This document shows, piece after piece, positions 25,538 through 34,078 of a DNA stretch of 37,889 bases (positions are counted from its first letter, which is position 1; each line of letters opens with the position of its first letter). The notes below the pieces were generated by a model. It saw only the letters and a list, made by a program, of their open reading frames with translations. It searched no databases and was not told where the DNA came from. Both the position numbers and the translations under genes were made by a program. Source of the stretch: CAYYNP01 sp964472545 (GTDB lineage: Bacteria > Planctomycetota > Planctomycetia > Pirellulales > Thermoguttaceae); assembly GCA_964472545.1 (NCBI GenBank), contig CAYYNP010000060.1, forward strand, positions 1 to 37,889, written 5' to 3'.

Positions 25538-28500
25538 TCAATGCGACCGTCTGAGTCGCCGCCAAATGAGCCCTGCACCAAGGGCACTCGCCAACAGCAT
25601 TGCCAGCGTACCCGGTTCGGGCACCACGTTGATCGAGCCAATCTGTGGTTCGGCGCCGAATCCGCTGACAAAGGTCAGGCGAAACGCGCCGGCGTCGGTG
25701 CCCGGCTCGACGATCTGGCCCAACGCGACCTCGGCATAGCCGAACGGCGACGCACCCGGCAGGCCTTCGCCGACCGTGTTGATGTTGGCGGAAACCAAGT
25801 TGGCCGCATCACCCAGCGGCAGGATATCTTGCAACGCGTCAAGTCCCGAGCCGGCGAACAGGCCGTCGCTGGTGAGGCTCCAGTTCATCACGCCGTCGAC
25901 CACGATCGTAAACTCGCCCGTGTTCGGGTTGTACTCGGCGGCGGCCGTGCCGGGCTCGACCGGGCCGGCGTCGCCGGTGAACTGGGTAATCAGATCGGTG
26001 ATGTCCTGGCCGTCGACGTTGCCGTCGCCGCGGCCTGCGGCGCCGCCGGCCGTGTCGTTCTGGAGCCAGTTGCGGTCGGCCGGGTCGCCGGGGAGGCTGA
26101 AGTTGATGATCAAGGTCTGGATATCCTGGCCGTCGACGTTGCCGTCGGCGTTGCCGTCGCCGCCGACGGCGGTGTACACGTCGACGTTGGCCTCGACGAA
26201 GCTGTTCCCGTCGGGCGCCGGGGGAACCACCTCGACGTAGTCGACGCCGCGGAAGAAAACGCCGGAGCCGAGATGGCCGGTGGTCGCCGGATCGCCGGCG
26301 CCCGGCGACGACGGAACCTGGGCGAACGGGCCCTGCATCAGACCCTCGGCCACTGCGCTGACGATCGTCTTGGTCGCCGTCTGGCCGATTTCCGACGCAT
26401 GCACTCCGGTGACGTCGAACTCGAGCGCCGCGGGCAGGTGGAAGTCTCCGCTGCCGGCGTTGATCAGGCGGCTATGCCGGGGGCCGACAACCTGGCCTTG
26501 ATCGTTCGTGGCCACGCCCAACTCGACGACGTAGGCGGCTCCGTCGTCCAGTTCCAGGCCACCGGCGATGGTCAAGTCGCCGGCCGGCCGCAGTTCGTTG
26601 CGGACCAGCATATCGCCGCCGATCGACACGTCGTGAACGGCCGTGACGTCGGCAAAGCCGAACGTCGCGTCGGAGAGCGTAAGCTGCGTTACGCCCGCTG
26701 CGATCGTCAGGTTGCCGAGATTCACGGCGCCTTTTCCGCGGAACTCGACGGTGGGGCCGACGTCGGCGGTCACCGCCAGATTGGTGCCGAGCTGTTCGGT
26801 CTCCGACGTGGGAGGAACCAACAAGCCCGCCACTTCTTCCGGGCTCAGCGCCCTTCCGAAGATCAGCACGTCGTCGAGTTTCTCGGCGAACCGCTGGCTA
26901 TTGGTCCTGTAGCCGCCAATCGTGTGTACGTTGTCTTGGGCGCGCTCCGCGATCGAACCGGCCGGGGCACCGTCGACGTAGAAGGTGGTGCCGGCGGCAT
27001 TGCCGACGGCGGCAAGGTGATGCCACACGTCGGGATCCGGGGCCAAGGTCGCCCCGCCGCCGGTGAAATCGCCCCGGCCGTTCAGAAAGGCCCCCAGGCT
27101 ATCGCTGAGGTTCTCGACAATGATGTGATGATCGTTATTGAACCCCCTGGCAAACGTTCGCCAATCGCCTTGCGGCGCGAGGTTCAAGTACCAGCCGGCA
27201 ATGGTCCACTCATCGACCACCTGCTGGTCGAGATCGATGCCGCTGGGCTGAATCTGCATGTGCCCCGACCTGGCGACGTTATCGTTGAGCAACAGGGCTC
27301 CACCGAACTTCCCGTCGGCGTCGAAGGCCGCCGGCACGACGGGCGTGCCCGTGTTGCCGTTGCCCGTATCGTCGTTGCCTACGCTATTGGCGTCGTCGAA
27401 CGAATAGTAAGCCAATGGGTTGCCCGACAGAGCGCCCACGGCGGTAACGGTCAGCGTGCCACCGCTGACGGTGAGGTCCGCATTGGCCAGCATGTTGGCT
27501 CCGTGGGCCGCCAGCAGATCGCCCTGCGTGATAGCGTAAGCGACGCTGCCGAGTCTCAGGCTCTCGTCGACGACCACCCGATTCGCGTTCAGCACGAACG
27601 TACCGCCGGTGACTCGACCGGTGGTGACGTTCAGATCGGCGCTGGTGGTCAGTTGTCCGCCGGAGATTTCGAAGGCGCCGATTTCGCCGCCGGCCGTGTT
27701 CAGAGTGCCGCCGGCCAGGTCGACGGTGGCGACGTCCAGCCCGCCCGTGCCCGTGTACGCGCCGCCGCCAAGGACGGTCAGGCCGTCTGCCTCGAAGAGG
27801 CCGGCGCCCGCGTCGAGCGAGCCGGAGTTGCTGACGGTAGCGTTTCCGACGACCGAGGCGGCGGTGGCGGTAAGGCGGCCGGCGTCGATGCTCAACGAAT
27901 CGGCGTCGATCGCGACGGCCGAGTCGATCGATCCGCCGGTTACCGTAACCGTTCCGAGGCTGGGGCCGCCGGTGCCTGCGGCGTTGGTGGCGGCGGCGCC
28001 GATGTTGACCGTGCCGATCGAGTCGAGTTTGCCGGAGGTCAGTCCGCCGTCGACGGTCAATGTGCCGTCGGCCCCGACGTCGACCGCCCCGATCACTTCC
28101 AGCGCAAACGTCTCGGCGACGATGAGTTCCGCGTTGGTGCTTGCACCCAGGTCGACCGATCCGGCGGGGTCCACGGCGGAATTCACCGTGACGACCGTGT
28201 CGGCCTGGTCGATGGTCATCTCGGTCCGCTCCGTTGGCGCGAGATCTTCAAGCGTGCCAGGCGTCGCGGTCCACATCGGGTCGGCCCAGTTCCCGGAGGT
28301 GGCCGTCTGCCAGAAGAGCGGATCGAAGCTGCTTCCTCCAACGACTTCAGCGAACGTCGTAGCGATACGGATCTCGTCGACGTAGAACTTGAGGCCGGAG
28401 AGATTGAGGGTGTCGAACTGACTTTGGTCGAGGTTCGGCTTGTTGAAAGCCCAGTTGGCGCTTGAGAGAGGTGGCAGGTCGAGAATCAGCGCGTCGAATG

Positions 28501-29401
28501 CCGCCTCGTCTAACGTGTCGGTTTCCAGGAAGCCGACGACCGAGATGATATCCTCCCCTTGGGTGTCGGCGTCCCACTCGATCTTGCCGACAACGATGTT
28601 CGGCGCGCCAAACCCGTTAGCATCACTGATCTGCCATGCCATGGTCTGGGTCCGTGGCTGCCCCGACTCGTCCAAGACGCCGTCGCAGGTTGGGGTGCTG
28701 CAAAAGGACGTCACAATGCCGTCGTGTCCGCCGAATACGCCGCCGGAGTATCCGCCCGGAGTTTGGTGGTGAGCCCCGTTGCTGAAATAGTGCGGGTAAA
28801 TGTCCTGCAGGTTGAAGCGAGTTGGGCCACCGACCCCTCCGATTCCGTTCCCCGAGTTCTGCATCGTGAGGCCCCGTGCGCCGTCAGTCGTCGGGTCGGT
28901 GCTGAGCATGAAGGTGGGCGAACTCTGGTTGCGGTTGTCGGCATGGGCCCCTACGTAGCTGAACCAAGTCGTGGTTCCGGATTGGAACGTCTCGGTCACG
29001 CTGGGGTCGAGTCCGATGTTGGCGTCCATGTTACCGGTCGGGTCCCTTGTGCCCGAGGTGCCCCCTTGTTCTACCGGGCCGGCGGCGCCGACGAATCCGC
29101 CGGAAGTGGGCAGATTGTCCACCGTTCCGTCGAACATGTTGAAGTCTCCGCCGCGATCGTCAAACTGCCCGGTGATTTCGCCCTCCGGGTGGGACCACCA
29201 GCCCTCCGCGAAGCCGGTGTCGTTCGTGGTCCAAGTGCCGATGGTCCCCAGGGCGCCACCCTGCCCGTTGAGGGGCGCGTCCGGGTAGGCGAACGGTTCG
29301 TAGACGAGCAGAGCGGCGGAGGCCGATCCGGCCATGACGCCGATCGCGACAATGCAGCCCACCGACAACGCGGCGGACCAAGCTAACCTGCTACTTTTCA
29401 T
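25538..29401 (-). CDS. Large PEP-CTERM surface protein A with LamG and dockerin-like domains
   Basis: 1287 aa. Signal peptide MKSSRLAWSAALSVGCIVAI ending near GSASA (cleavage about residue 29). The first 360 residues are an uncharacterised Gly/Asp-rich domain. A stretch of short beta-strand repeats rich in Thr, Val and Gly follows (about 365-660). A LamG/concanavalin-like domain occupies about 664-862 (LAYYSFDDANS, DEWTIAGWYLNL, LDDVLIFGRALSPEEV). Dockerin-like EF-hand loops GDGNADGNVDGQDIQTLI and RGDGNVDGQDITDLI lie at about 1074-1147. The C-terminus is a PEP-CTERM signal: VPEPGTLAMLL, hydrophobic helix, WRRLRR. It should be exported and processed by an exosortase, whose gene is not in the window. 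The last ~210 residues are almost identical to protein B (29933-33406), and the two genes share a leader. Confidence 0.88.
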   Translation of the reverse strand: MKSSRLAWSAALSVGCIVAIGVMAGSASAALLVYEPFAYPDAPLNGQGGALGTIGTWTTNDTGFAEGWWSHPEGEITGQFDDRGGDFNMFDGTVDNLPTSGGFVGAAGPVEQGGTSGTRDPTGNMDANIGLDPSVTETFQSGTTTWFSYVGAHADNRNQSSPTFMLSTDPTTDGARGLTMQNSGNGIGGVGGPTRFNLQDIYPHYFSNGAHHQTPGGYSGGVFGGHDGIVTSFCSTPTCDGVLDESGQPRTQTMAWQISDANGFGAPNIVVGKIEWDADTQGEDIISVVGFLETDTLDEAAFDALILDLPPLSSANWAFNKPNLDQSQFDTLNLSGLKFYVDEIRIATTFAEVVGGSSFDPLFWQTATSGNWADPMWTATPGTLEDLAPTERTEMTIDQADTVVTVNSAVDPAGSVDLGASTNAELIVAETFALEVIGAVDVGADGTLTVDGGLTSGKLDSIGTVNIGAAATNAAGTGGPSLGTVTVTGGSIDSAVAIDADSLSIDAGRLTATAASVVGNATVSNSGSLDAGAGLFEADGLTVLGGGAYTGTGGLDVATVDLAGGTLNTAGGEIGAFEISGGQLTTSADLNVTTGRVTGGTFVLNANRVVVDESLRLGSVAYAITQGDLLAAHGANMLANADLTVSGGTLTVTAVGALSGNPLAYYSFDDANSVGNDDTGNGNTGTPVVPAAFDADGKFGGALLLNDNVARSGHMQIQPSGIDLDQQVVDEWTIAGWYLNLAPQGDWRTFARGFNNDHHIIVENLSDSLGAFLNGRGDFTGGGATLAPDPDVWHHLAAVGNAAGTTFYVDGAPAGSIAERAQDNVHTIGGYRTNSQRFAEKLDDVLIFGRALSPEEVAGLLVPPTSETEQLGTNLAVTADVGPTVEFRGKGAVNLGNLTIAAGVTQLTLSDATFGFADVTAVHDVSIGGDMLVRNELRPAGDLTIAGGLELDDGAAYVVELGVATNDQGQVVGPRHSRLINAGSGDFHLPAALEFDVTGVHASEIGQTATKTIVSAVAEGLMQGPFAQVPSSPGAGDPATTGHLGSGVFFRGVDYVEVVPPAPDGNSFVEANVDVYTAVGGDGNADGNVDGQDIQTLIINFSLPGDPADRNWLQNDTAGGAAGRGDGNVDGQDITDLITQFTGDAGPVEPGTAAAEYNPNTGEFTIVVDGVMNWSLTSDGLFAGSGLDALQDILPLGDAANLVSANINTVGEGLPGASPFGYAEVALGQIVEPGTDAGAFRLTFVSGFGAEPQIGSINVVPEPGTLAMLLASALGAGLIWRRLRRSH
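25541..26180 (-). repeat. 3'-terminal segment nearly identical to that of the neighbouring PEP-CTERM gene
   Basis: This ~640-bp segment and the one at 29936-30575 align closely. Compared by eye over 25621-25800 against 30013-30192 there are nine differences in 180 bases, mostly at third codon positions. It encodes the dockerin-like loops, a conserved C-terminal domain and the PEP-CTERM signal. The direct orientation, 4.4 kb apart, would allow recombination between the copies. Confidence 0.85.
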
Positions 29402-29670
29402 TGGTCTTCTCCCGTCTTGGGGTCTTCTCCCGTTTCAGAAAAACGCTGTACGCGGTACTTGTCTATCAGGCACGGGGAACACACGTTCCCCGCGGTAGGA
29501 ATCGGATTCTGGGCCGGTTGCGATCGCGGCGTGCGGCGGCAGAGAGGTCCTCAGCCGTCGACTGCCGGGCGGATCACTGCAAAGAAGGCACCTTCGAGGA
29601 AGAACTCGTCACCGGTGAAGGTGACCGTCCGTTCGCCCCGGTGCGACGTTGCCTCACTTGTGTCAAGAGA
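29402..29670 (-). promoter_or_regulatory. Structured 5' leader of PEP-CTERM gene A, shared with gene B
   Basis: The region aligns in patches with 33407-33640 in front of gene B. Shared elements in the same order are a GTCACC/GGTGAC hairpin (29608-29613 with 29620-29625), the segment around AAGGTGC, a second hairpin GGGGAAC/GTTCCCC (29474-29480 with 29485-29491), CTGATAGAC, and TTTCTGAAAC next to the ribosome site. The loops and flanks vary more than the stems. It does not match a riboswitch I can name. It could be a co-duplicated leader or a regulatory RNA; an ancestral coding origin cannot be excluded. Confidence 0.5.
29403..29433 (-). repeat. Duplicated Shine-Dalgarno segment in front of PEP-CTERM gene A
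   Basis: The 13-base unit GGTCTTCTCCCGT (plus-strand reading) occurs at 29403-29415 and 29421-29433, an 18-bp period. On the mRNA each copy provides ACGGGAGAAGACC. The copy nearest the ATG is correctly placed as a ribosome site; the other is 18 nt further upstream. Paralog B has only a single copy (AGGAGAGG), so this looks like a local tandem duplication. Confidence 0.75.
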
Positions 29671-29932
29671 GAACTTACGCCTGCCCACAAGCCCCATTGT
29701 ATCAAGAGAAGGCCCCGTGAGAAGACTGTTCAGGAAAAAATATCCGGAATCTAGGACTGGCCGACTGCGGACGAGCCAAGACGCGCAGCCGTAATGCGCA
29801 ACCTGCCACGGCCGTACGAACGGCGCGCGGGCGTCCTTGCCGGGGCGCAGCCACGTACACCGGGCGACGCGGTGATCCGCTCCGCGCCGCCATTGGCGGA
29901 AACACGTAACACCCCCCTCTACCAACGCCCGC
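29671..29932. other. Intergenic remainder between the two PEP-CTERM genes
   Basis: 262 bases with no supported gene. It includes the probable promoter area of gene A (minus-strand GATACAAT around 29697-29704, aligned with the better promoter of gene B) and, 34 bp after the stop of gene B, a small hairpin CCGCC-ATT-GGCGG (29887-29899) without a U tract. Confidence 0.5.
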
Positions 29933-32900
29933 TCAATGCGACCCTCTGCGTCGCCAGATGAGCCCGGCGGCGAGAAGACTTGCCAACAGCATTGCCAGCG
30001 TGCCCGGTTCGGGCACCACGTTGATCGAGCCGATCTGCGGCTCGGCGCCGAATCCGCTGACAAAGGTCAGGCGAAATGCGCCGGCGTCGGTTCCCGGCTC
30101 GACGATCTGGCCCAATGCGACCTCGGCATAGCCGAACGGCGACGCGCCCGGCAGGCCTTCGCCGACCGTGTTGGGGTTGGCGGAAACCAAGTTGGCCGCA
30201 TCGCCCAGCGGCAGGATATCTTGCAATGCGTCGAGCGCGGAGCCGGCGAACAGACCGTCGCTGGTGAGGCTCCAGTTCATCACGCCGTCGACCATGATCG
30301 TAAACTCGCCGGTGTTCGGGTTGTACTCGGCAGCGGCGGTGCCTGGCTCGATGGGGCCCGCGTCGCCGGTGAAGTTGGTGATCAGGCCGGTGATGTCCTG
30401 GCCGTCGACGTTGCCGTCGCCGCGTCCTGCGGGGCCGCCGGCCGTGTCGCTCTTGAGCCAGTCGCGGTCGGCCGGGTCGCCCGGGAGGGTGAAGTTGATG
30501 ATCAGCGTTTGGATATCCTGGCCGTCGACGTTGCCGTCGGCGTTGCCGTCGCCGCCGATGGCCGTGTAGAGGTCGACGTCGACGCCCGTGACCGCGCCGC
30601 CGATCACCTCGGCGTAGGTGACGCCGCGGTGGAACACGCCCAGGCCCAGGTGGCCGACGCTTGGCGGGTCGGCCGGGACGGCGTCGAAGTCGGGCGACGG
30701 CGGGACCGTGGCGAACGACTCCAGCAGGGCCGCCTCCCCTTCCACGCCGACGATCGAGCGGGTGACGGTGGTTCCGATTTGCGAGGCGTCGACGCCGCGG
30801 GGCACCAACGTGAGCGTGCCGCCGAGAAAGGCGTCCTGACCCATGAAGATCAGTTTGTCGTTCGAGAGGCCGTCGAGTTCGCAGACGTATTCGGCCGTTT
30901 CGCCGAGTTCACCGGAACCGTCGATCGTCAACACGGCGGCGGCGTTTCCGGCGGCATCGGGACCGGGCGAGACCACACCGGTCGCGATGAGATCGGCGCG
31001 AATCGTCCCGCTGCCGCCGAGCGTGCCGCCGCCGATCACTTCGGCGGCCGTGAGTGTGCCGCCGACGGTCAATGTTGCCTCGGCGCCGACGTCGACCGGC
31101 CCGGTCACTTCCAGCGCTTTGGTAGCGCCGACGATGAGTTCGGCGTTGCTGCCGAGGGTAACCGAGGCGGCGGGGCCGCCGGTGGTGAGGGTGAAATCGT
31201 CGGCCACGGTCACCACGCTTCCGCCGACGTCGATGGTCATGTCGCCATTGGCGGCGGGCATCAGGCCACCGTCGGTGCCGTCGTTCCAATTGGCACTGGC
31301 CCAGAGGGCTTCACCGGTGCCTTCCCAGATGTAGGCGTTGGAGAAGGGGGTGACGGTCAAGATCCCGTCGCCCTTGATCAGCGGCAAGCCGTCAACGTCG
31401 AAGAGTTGGCTCGCGCTGTCGTAGATTCCGGCCGCGACCTGCGTACCGTCGAGCCAGAGGTCCGCGATAGTCTCGTCGAAGTTCAGGATCAGCTTGGCAC
31501 CAGGATTATTGTTGTTGGGCTTAGTGCTCCTCGACCCAATCAGAGTCAGCGTTGCGTCGTCGGCGATCACATCCAAAGCATCGATAATTAGCGAGACCTT
31601 GTTGTCGAAGGCCACGTCTCCGAGGCCAAGAGAACCGGTGGCTTTGGCGAACACTCGGTAGGGTTGGTTCTGGGCCGACATGGCGACCAGGCCGTCAAAG
31701 GTGTTGGCTGCGTTCAGGTTGAAGGTGTTGTTGTTCACGCCGTCAATCGTCAACTGGCCGGGGCCGCTGATCTCGCCGTCGAAATTGCGGGTGCAGTGAT
31801 GGCCGGACGTTGATTGGCCGCCTTTGATCGTCGCGTCGCCCGCAAGCGTGATGGTGTCTGCGAACGTATACGTCGAACCATTATTCGTTCTCAGATTGAT
31901 CAGTGAGCCGGTCTCCATCGTGATCGGACCGCTGCCGATCGCATTTACGGCGTCCGTGCCATATACTACCAGGTTCGCCCCCTCTTTCATGGTCAGCCCC
32001 CCTGAATACGCGGGCGGCGTGGTGTCCGCCTTTGCGGCGACGCCGGCGGCGATGATCGCGCTGGCGGGCCCGAAAGGAACCGCGTTGTCCCAGTTGTCGG
32101 GCTCATTCCAACTGTCGTTGCCGCCGAGCGTGCCGGTGATGGTCGTGGGCGGGGTCGTTCCGGCATTGATGGTGATCGTGGTGTCGTCGAGGATCGCCGA
32201 GGCCGTGTCGAGGGGGTTGCCACCGATGTCTTTCAGTACGGCGCCGGAATTGACCTGAAGTTGAAGATTCCCCACCGATGACGGAAGGACCTCTACGGCG
32301 AACACGCTGGGCAGGTTAGGGGAGGGAGGAGTGATGGTCTTGGTAATCGCCCCGATGTCAAAGGTCGCGTCGCCCGCGTTTCCGAAGACGGCAGCGGTAA
32401 CCGTGGACTCGTCCATGTCGTCGCTGAAGGTCACGGTGTAATTCACCTTCGTGAGATCTTCATAGATCGGCCCCCCGAAGACGTCATCGACAAAATCACT
32501 GCCGGCGAGCGTCGGAGGGAAGTCATCAGGACCGGTCGTGACGGTCAGAATTCCAAGTCCATGGATCCAGTCGCCCGAGGTGCCGGTATAGGTTCCGGGA
32601 AAGGCCTGGGCACCGTCGATCCAGAGTTCGCTGACGGTATCGTCTGCGTTCATGATCAGTTTCGCATCTCTGCGATTGTCTTTCGGACCATTGAGAAACA
32701 ACGCTGCCGTGTCGGCGATCACGTCCACGGCATCGATCTGAAGCGTGGCCCCCCTGTCGCCTGCCGCGCGGGCGTTGAAGGTCACGTCTCCGGCGCCAAA
32801 AGCTCCACTGACGTTGGCCTCGACCCGCCAACCGTCGTTGGCATTGGCAACAAAGCCGCCGGACCAGTCCGGACTGGCGACGTTCAGGTTCAGCGTGTTG

Positions 32901-33406
32901 TTGTTGTTTCCCGTCACGGTCAGAGCGCCTATCCCGGTGATGGCATCAAGGTTGCGAACGCTGTGGTGAGCCGACGTTGACGGGCTGAGGTGGATCGAGG
33001 CGTCTCCCGCCAACGTAATTGGTGCGAAGTCTAGAGTCAGTTTGTGTCTCAGCAGTATATTAGAACCATCACCCATCGCAATTTCAGCGCTGCCGAGCGC
33101 ATTCTTGTTTTCAGAAATCGTGCCCCACCCAATCTGCAGCGTTGCATTGTCCTCCAGGGTCAGCGTGCCGGTGTAGGTGGGCGTTGCGGCACTGTTCACC
33201 TCCGCCCTTGTACCGGCGGGGATCACCACATCAATCGCTCCGGTTGGAATATCAGCGTCCCAGTTGGCAACGTCATTCCAACTGTCGTGATTGCTGACGG
33301 CAGTGCCGATGTGCGTAGTTACCACCGCGTTGGCCGAAGTGGCCGCCATGAGGAGCATGGCAACGGTCAGGACCGCCAAGGTCCCTTTGAAGATTCCGGC
33401 TTTCAT
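29933..33406 (-). CDS. Large PEP-CTERM surface protein B with internally duplicated beta-strand domain
   Basis: 1157 aa, ATG at 33406 preceded by AGGAGAGG. Signal peptide MKAGIFKGTLAVLTVAMLLM ending near TSANA (about residue 27). Two homologous beta-rich units (about 33-288 and 428-690) share HDSWNDVANWD / NDSWNEPDNWD, ITLAGDASI / ITLAGDATI, NNTLNLN / NNTFNLN, IDAVDVIAD / IDALDVIAD and a closing GILTVT; they resemble autotransporter-associated strand repeats. Between them is an Ig-like segment (about 290-425, YTVTFSDDMDESTV). A third region (about 692-780) matches the equivalent part of protein A. Dockerin-like loops GDGNADGNVDGQDIQ and GDGNVDGQDITGLI lie at about 944-1019. The end is VPEPGTLAMLLASLLAAGL followed by IWRRRGSH, a PEP-CTERM signal. 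A secreted, exosortase-processed structural protein of unknown role. Confidence 0.88.
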   Translation of the reverse strand: MKAGIFKGTLAVLTVAMLLMAATSANAVVTTHIGTAVSNHDSWNDVANWDADIPTGAIDVVIPAGTRAEVNSAATPTYTGTLTLEDNATLQIGWGTISENKNALGSAEIAMGDGSNILLRHKLTLDFAPITLAGDASIHLSPSTSAHHSVRNLDAITGIGALTVTGNNNNTLNLNVASPDWSGGFVANANDGWRVEANVSGAFGAGDVTFNARAAGDRGATLQIDAVDVIADTAALFLNGPKDNRRDAKLIMNADDTVSELWIDGAQAFPGTYTGTSGDWIHGLGILTVTTGPDDFPPTLAGSDFVDDVFGGPIYEDLTKVNYTVTFSDDMDESTVTAAVFGNAGDATFDIGAITKTITPPSPNLPSVFAVEVLPSSVGNLQLQVNSGAVLKDIGGNPLDTASAILDDTTITINAGTTPPTTITGTLGGNDSWNEPDNWDNAVPFGPASAIIAAGVAAKADTTPPAYSGGLTMKEGANLVVYGTDAVNAIGSGPITMETGSLINLRTNNGSTYTFADTITLAGDATIKGGQSTSGHHCTRNFDGEISGPGQLTIDGVNNNTFNLNAANTFDGLVAMSAQNQPYRVFAKATGSLGLGDVAFDNKVSLIIDALDVIADDATLTLIGSRSTKPNNNNPGAKLILNFDETIADLWLDGTQVAAGIYDSASQLFDVDGLPLIKGDGILTVTPFSNAYIWEGTGEALWASANWNDGTDGGLMPAANGDMTIDVGGSVVTVADDFTLTTGGPAASVTLGSNAELIVGATKALEVTGPVDVGAEATLTVGGTLTAAEVIGGGTLGGSGTIRADLIATGVVSPGPDAAGNAAAVLTIDGSGELGETAEYVCELDGLSNDKLIFMGQDAFLGGTLTLVPRGVDASQIGTTVTRSIVGVEGEAALLESFATVPPSPDFDAVPADPPSVGHLGLGVFHRGVTYAEVIGGAVTGVDVDLYTAIGGDGNADGNVDGQDIQTLIINFTLPGDPADRDWLKSDTAGGPAGRGDGNVDGQDITGLITNFTGDAGPIEPGTAAAEYNPNTGEFTIMVDGVMNWSLTSDGLFAGSALDALQDILPLGDAANLVSANPNTVGEGLPGASPFGYAEVALGQIVEPGTDAGAFRLTFVSGFGAEPQIGSINVVPEPGTLAMLLASLLAAGLIWRRRGSH

Positions 33407-33640
33407 AAGTCCTCTCCTGTTTCAGAGAAACGGTTTGCGCTGTAAGCGTCTATCAGCTAAGGGGAACACGATCCCCGCGGTGCGAATCCCATGGGGCCCA
33501 CCTGCGATGACCGCGCGATTTCGGCAGAAAGGTCTTCGGCCGTGGGGGCAGAACACCGGAAGAATGCACCTTGGCGGCAGAAACTCGTCACCGTAGAAGG
33601 TGACCGGTTCGCTCAGGTGCGTCGCTGCCTATCTCGGTCC
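33407..33640 (-). promoter_or_regulatory. Structured 5' leader of PEP-CTERM gene B
   Basis: Counterpart of the leader at 29402-29670. It contains GTCACC/GGTGAC (33587-33592 with 33599-33604) with a different loop, and GGGGA/TCCCC (33461-33465 with 33472-33476), where paralog A has a 7-bp stem. Both hairpins lie in the same order and at similar distances from the start codon, about 60-75 nt and about 180-200 nt upstream. Confidence 0.5.
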
Positions 33641-33947
33641 GACAGAGAAACTACAGCATCCCAGGGCGAGGCGTCAGCAGGGTGGCCGAATCGCTTCTCG
33701 CCGGTGATTCTGGTACGGAGAATTGAGAACCCCCCGTGTCCACAGCCTCCAGTATCCTACAAGAAAGCGCCGTGTCAACACGTTTTCGGGGCACATTTCA
33801 TTGAATCTGAACGACCGTGCGCGAACCACACTCTCGCTCCCCAACGGTGCTGCCGATTGACGTCGATTCGTAGGGGCTCCGGCTTGGCGAATCCCAAGAC
33901 CGCAGCCCACGCTATCGGCTGCGACTCGTGCTACCCACAGCAAGGGC
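33641..33947. other. Intergenic region upstream of PEP-CTERM gene B
   Basis: 307 bases without a supported gene. It contains the promoter of gene B (33751-33778) in its middle. The part beyond, up to the oxidoreductase remnant, shows no hairpin with a U tract and no other structure I can name. Confidence 0.6.
33751..33778 (-). promoter_or_regulatory. Sigma-70-like promoter of PEP-CTERM gene B
   Basis: On the minus strand TTGACA (33773-33778), 16-nt spacer, then GATACT (33751-33756). The -35 is perfect; the -10 matches 4 of 6. Transcription would start near 33744, giving a leader of about 340 nt that contains both conserved hairpins. The paralog keeps the -10 area (GATACA) but not the -35. 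Confidence 0.55.
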
Positions 33948-34070
33948 TCACGCCCCCAACTCCCAGCCGTTCTGGTAGTCCGGCTCGAGCAGCGCGTTGG
34001 TGGCGGCGGAGTTTGTGAACCGCATGTTGGGGCCGTCCCATTGCAGGTGCTCGCCGGTGCGGACCGCTCG
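33948..34070 (-). pseudogene. C-terminal remnant of a Gfo/Idh/MocA-family oxidoreductase
   Basis: The minus-strand frame ending at the TGA of 33948-33950 encodes RTGEHLQWDGPNMRFTN, then ...LLEPDYQNGWELGA. This is the characteristic C-terminal tail of planctomycete Gfo/Idh/MocA sugar dehydrogenases (WDG/WDP..., N..A..., EYR.GW.L). Upstream, the same frame runs antisense-like nonsense through the neighbouring PQQ/esterase gene, and the NAD-binding and catalytic parts are absent. About 37 recognisable codons survive, beginning only about 18 bp after the stop of the 34079-36016 gene. It is most simply a gene truncated by replacement or deletion; no start or ribosome site is present. Confidence 0.6.
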
Positions 34071-34078
34071 CACGCATA

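Noticed and set aside
25430..28465. Long plus-strand reading frame of about 1011 codons opposite PEP-CTERM gene A
   Set aside because: It is antisense to a gene with a signal peptide, dockerin loops and PEP-CTERM signal. Its composition (Val/Arg/Gly/Asp-rich, no domains) is that of a mirrored frame in GC-rich DNA. A similar frame opposite gene B (29936-31591) exists only because the sense genes are paralogs.
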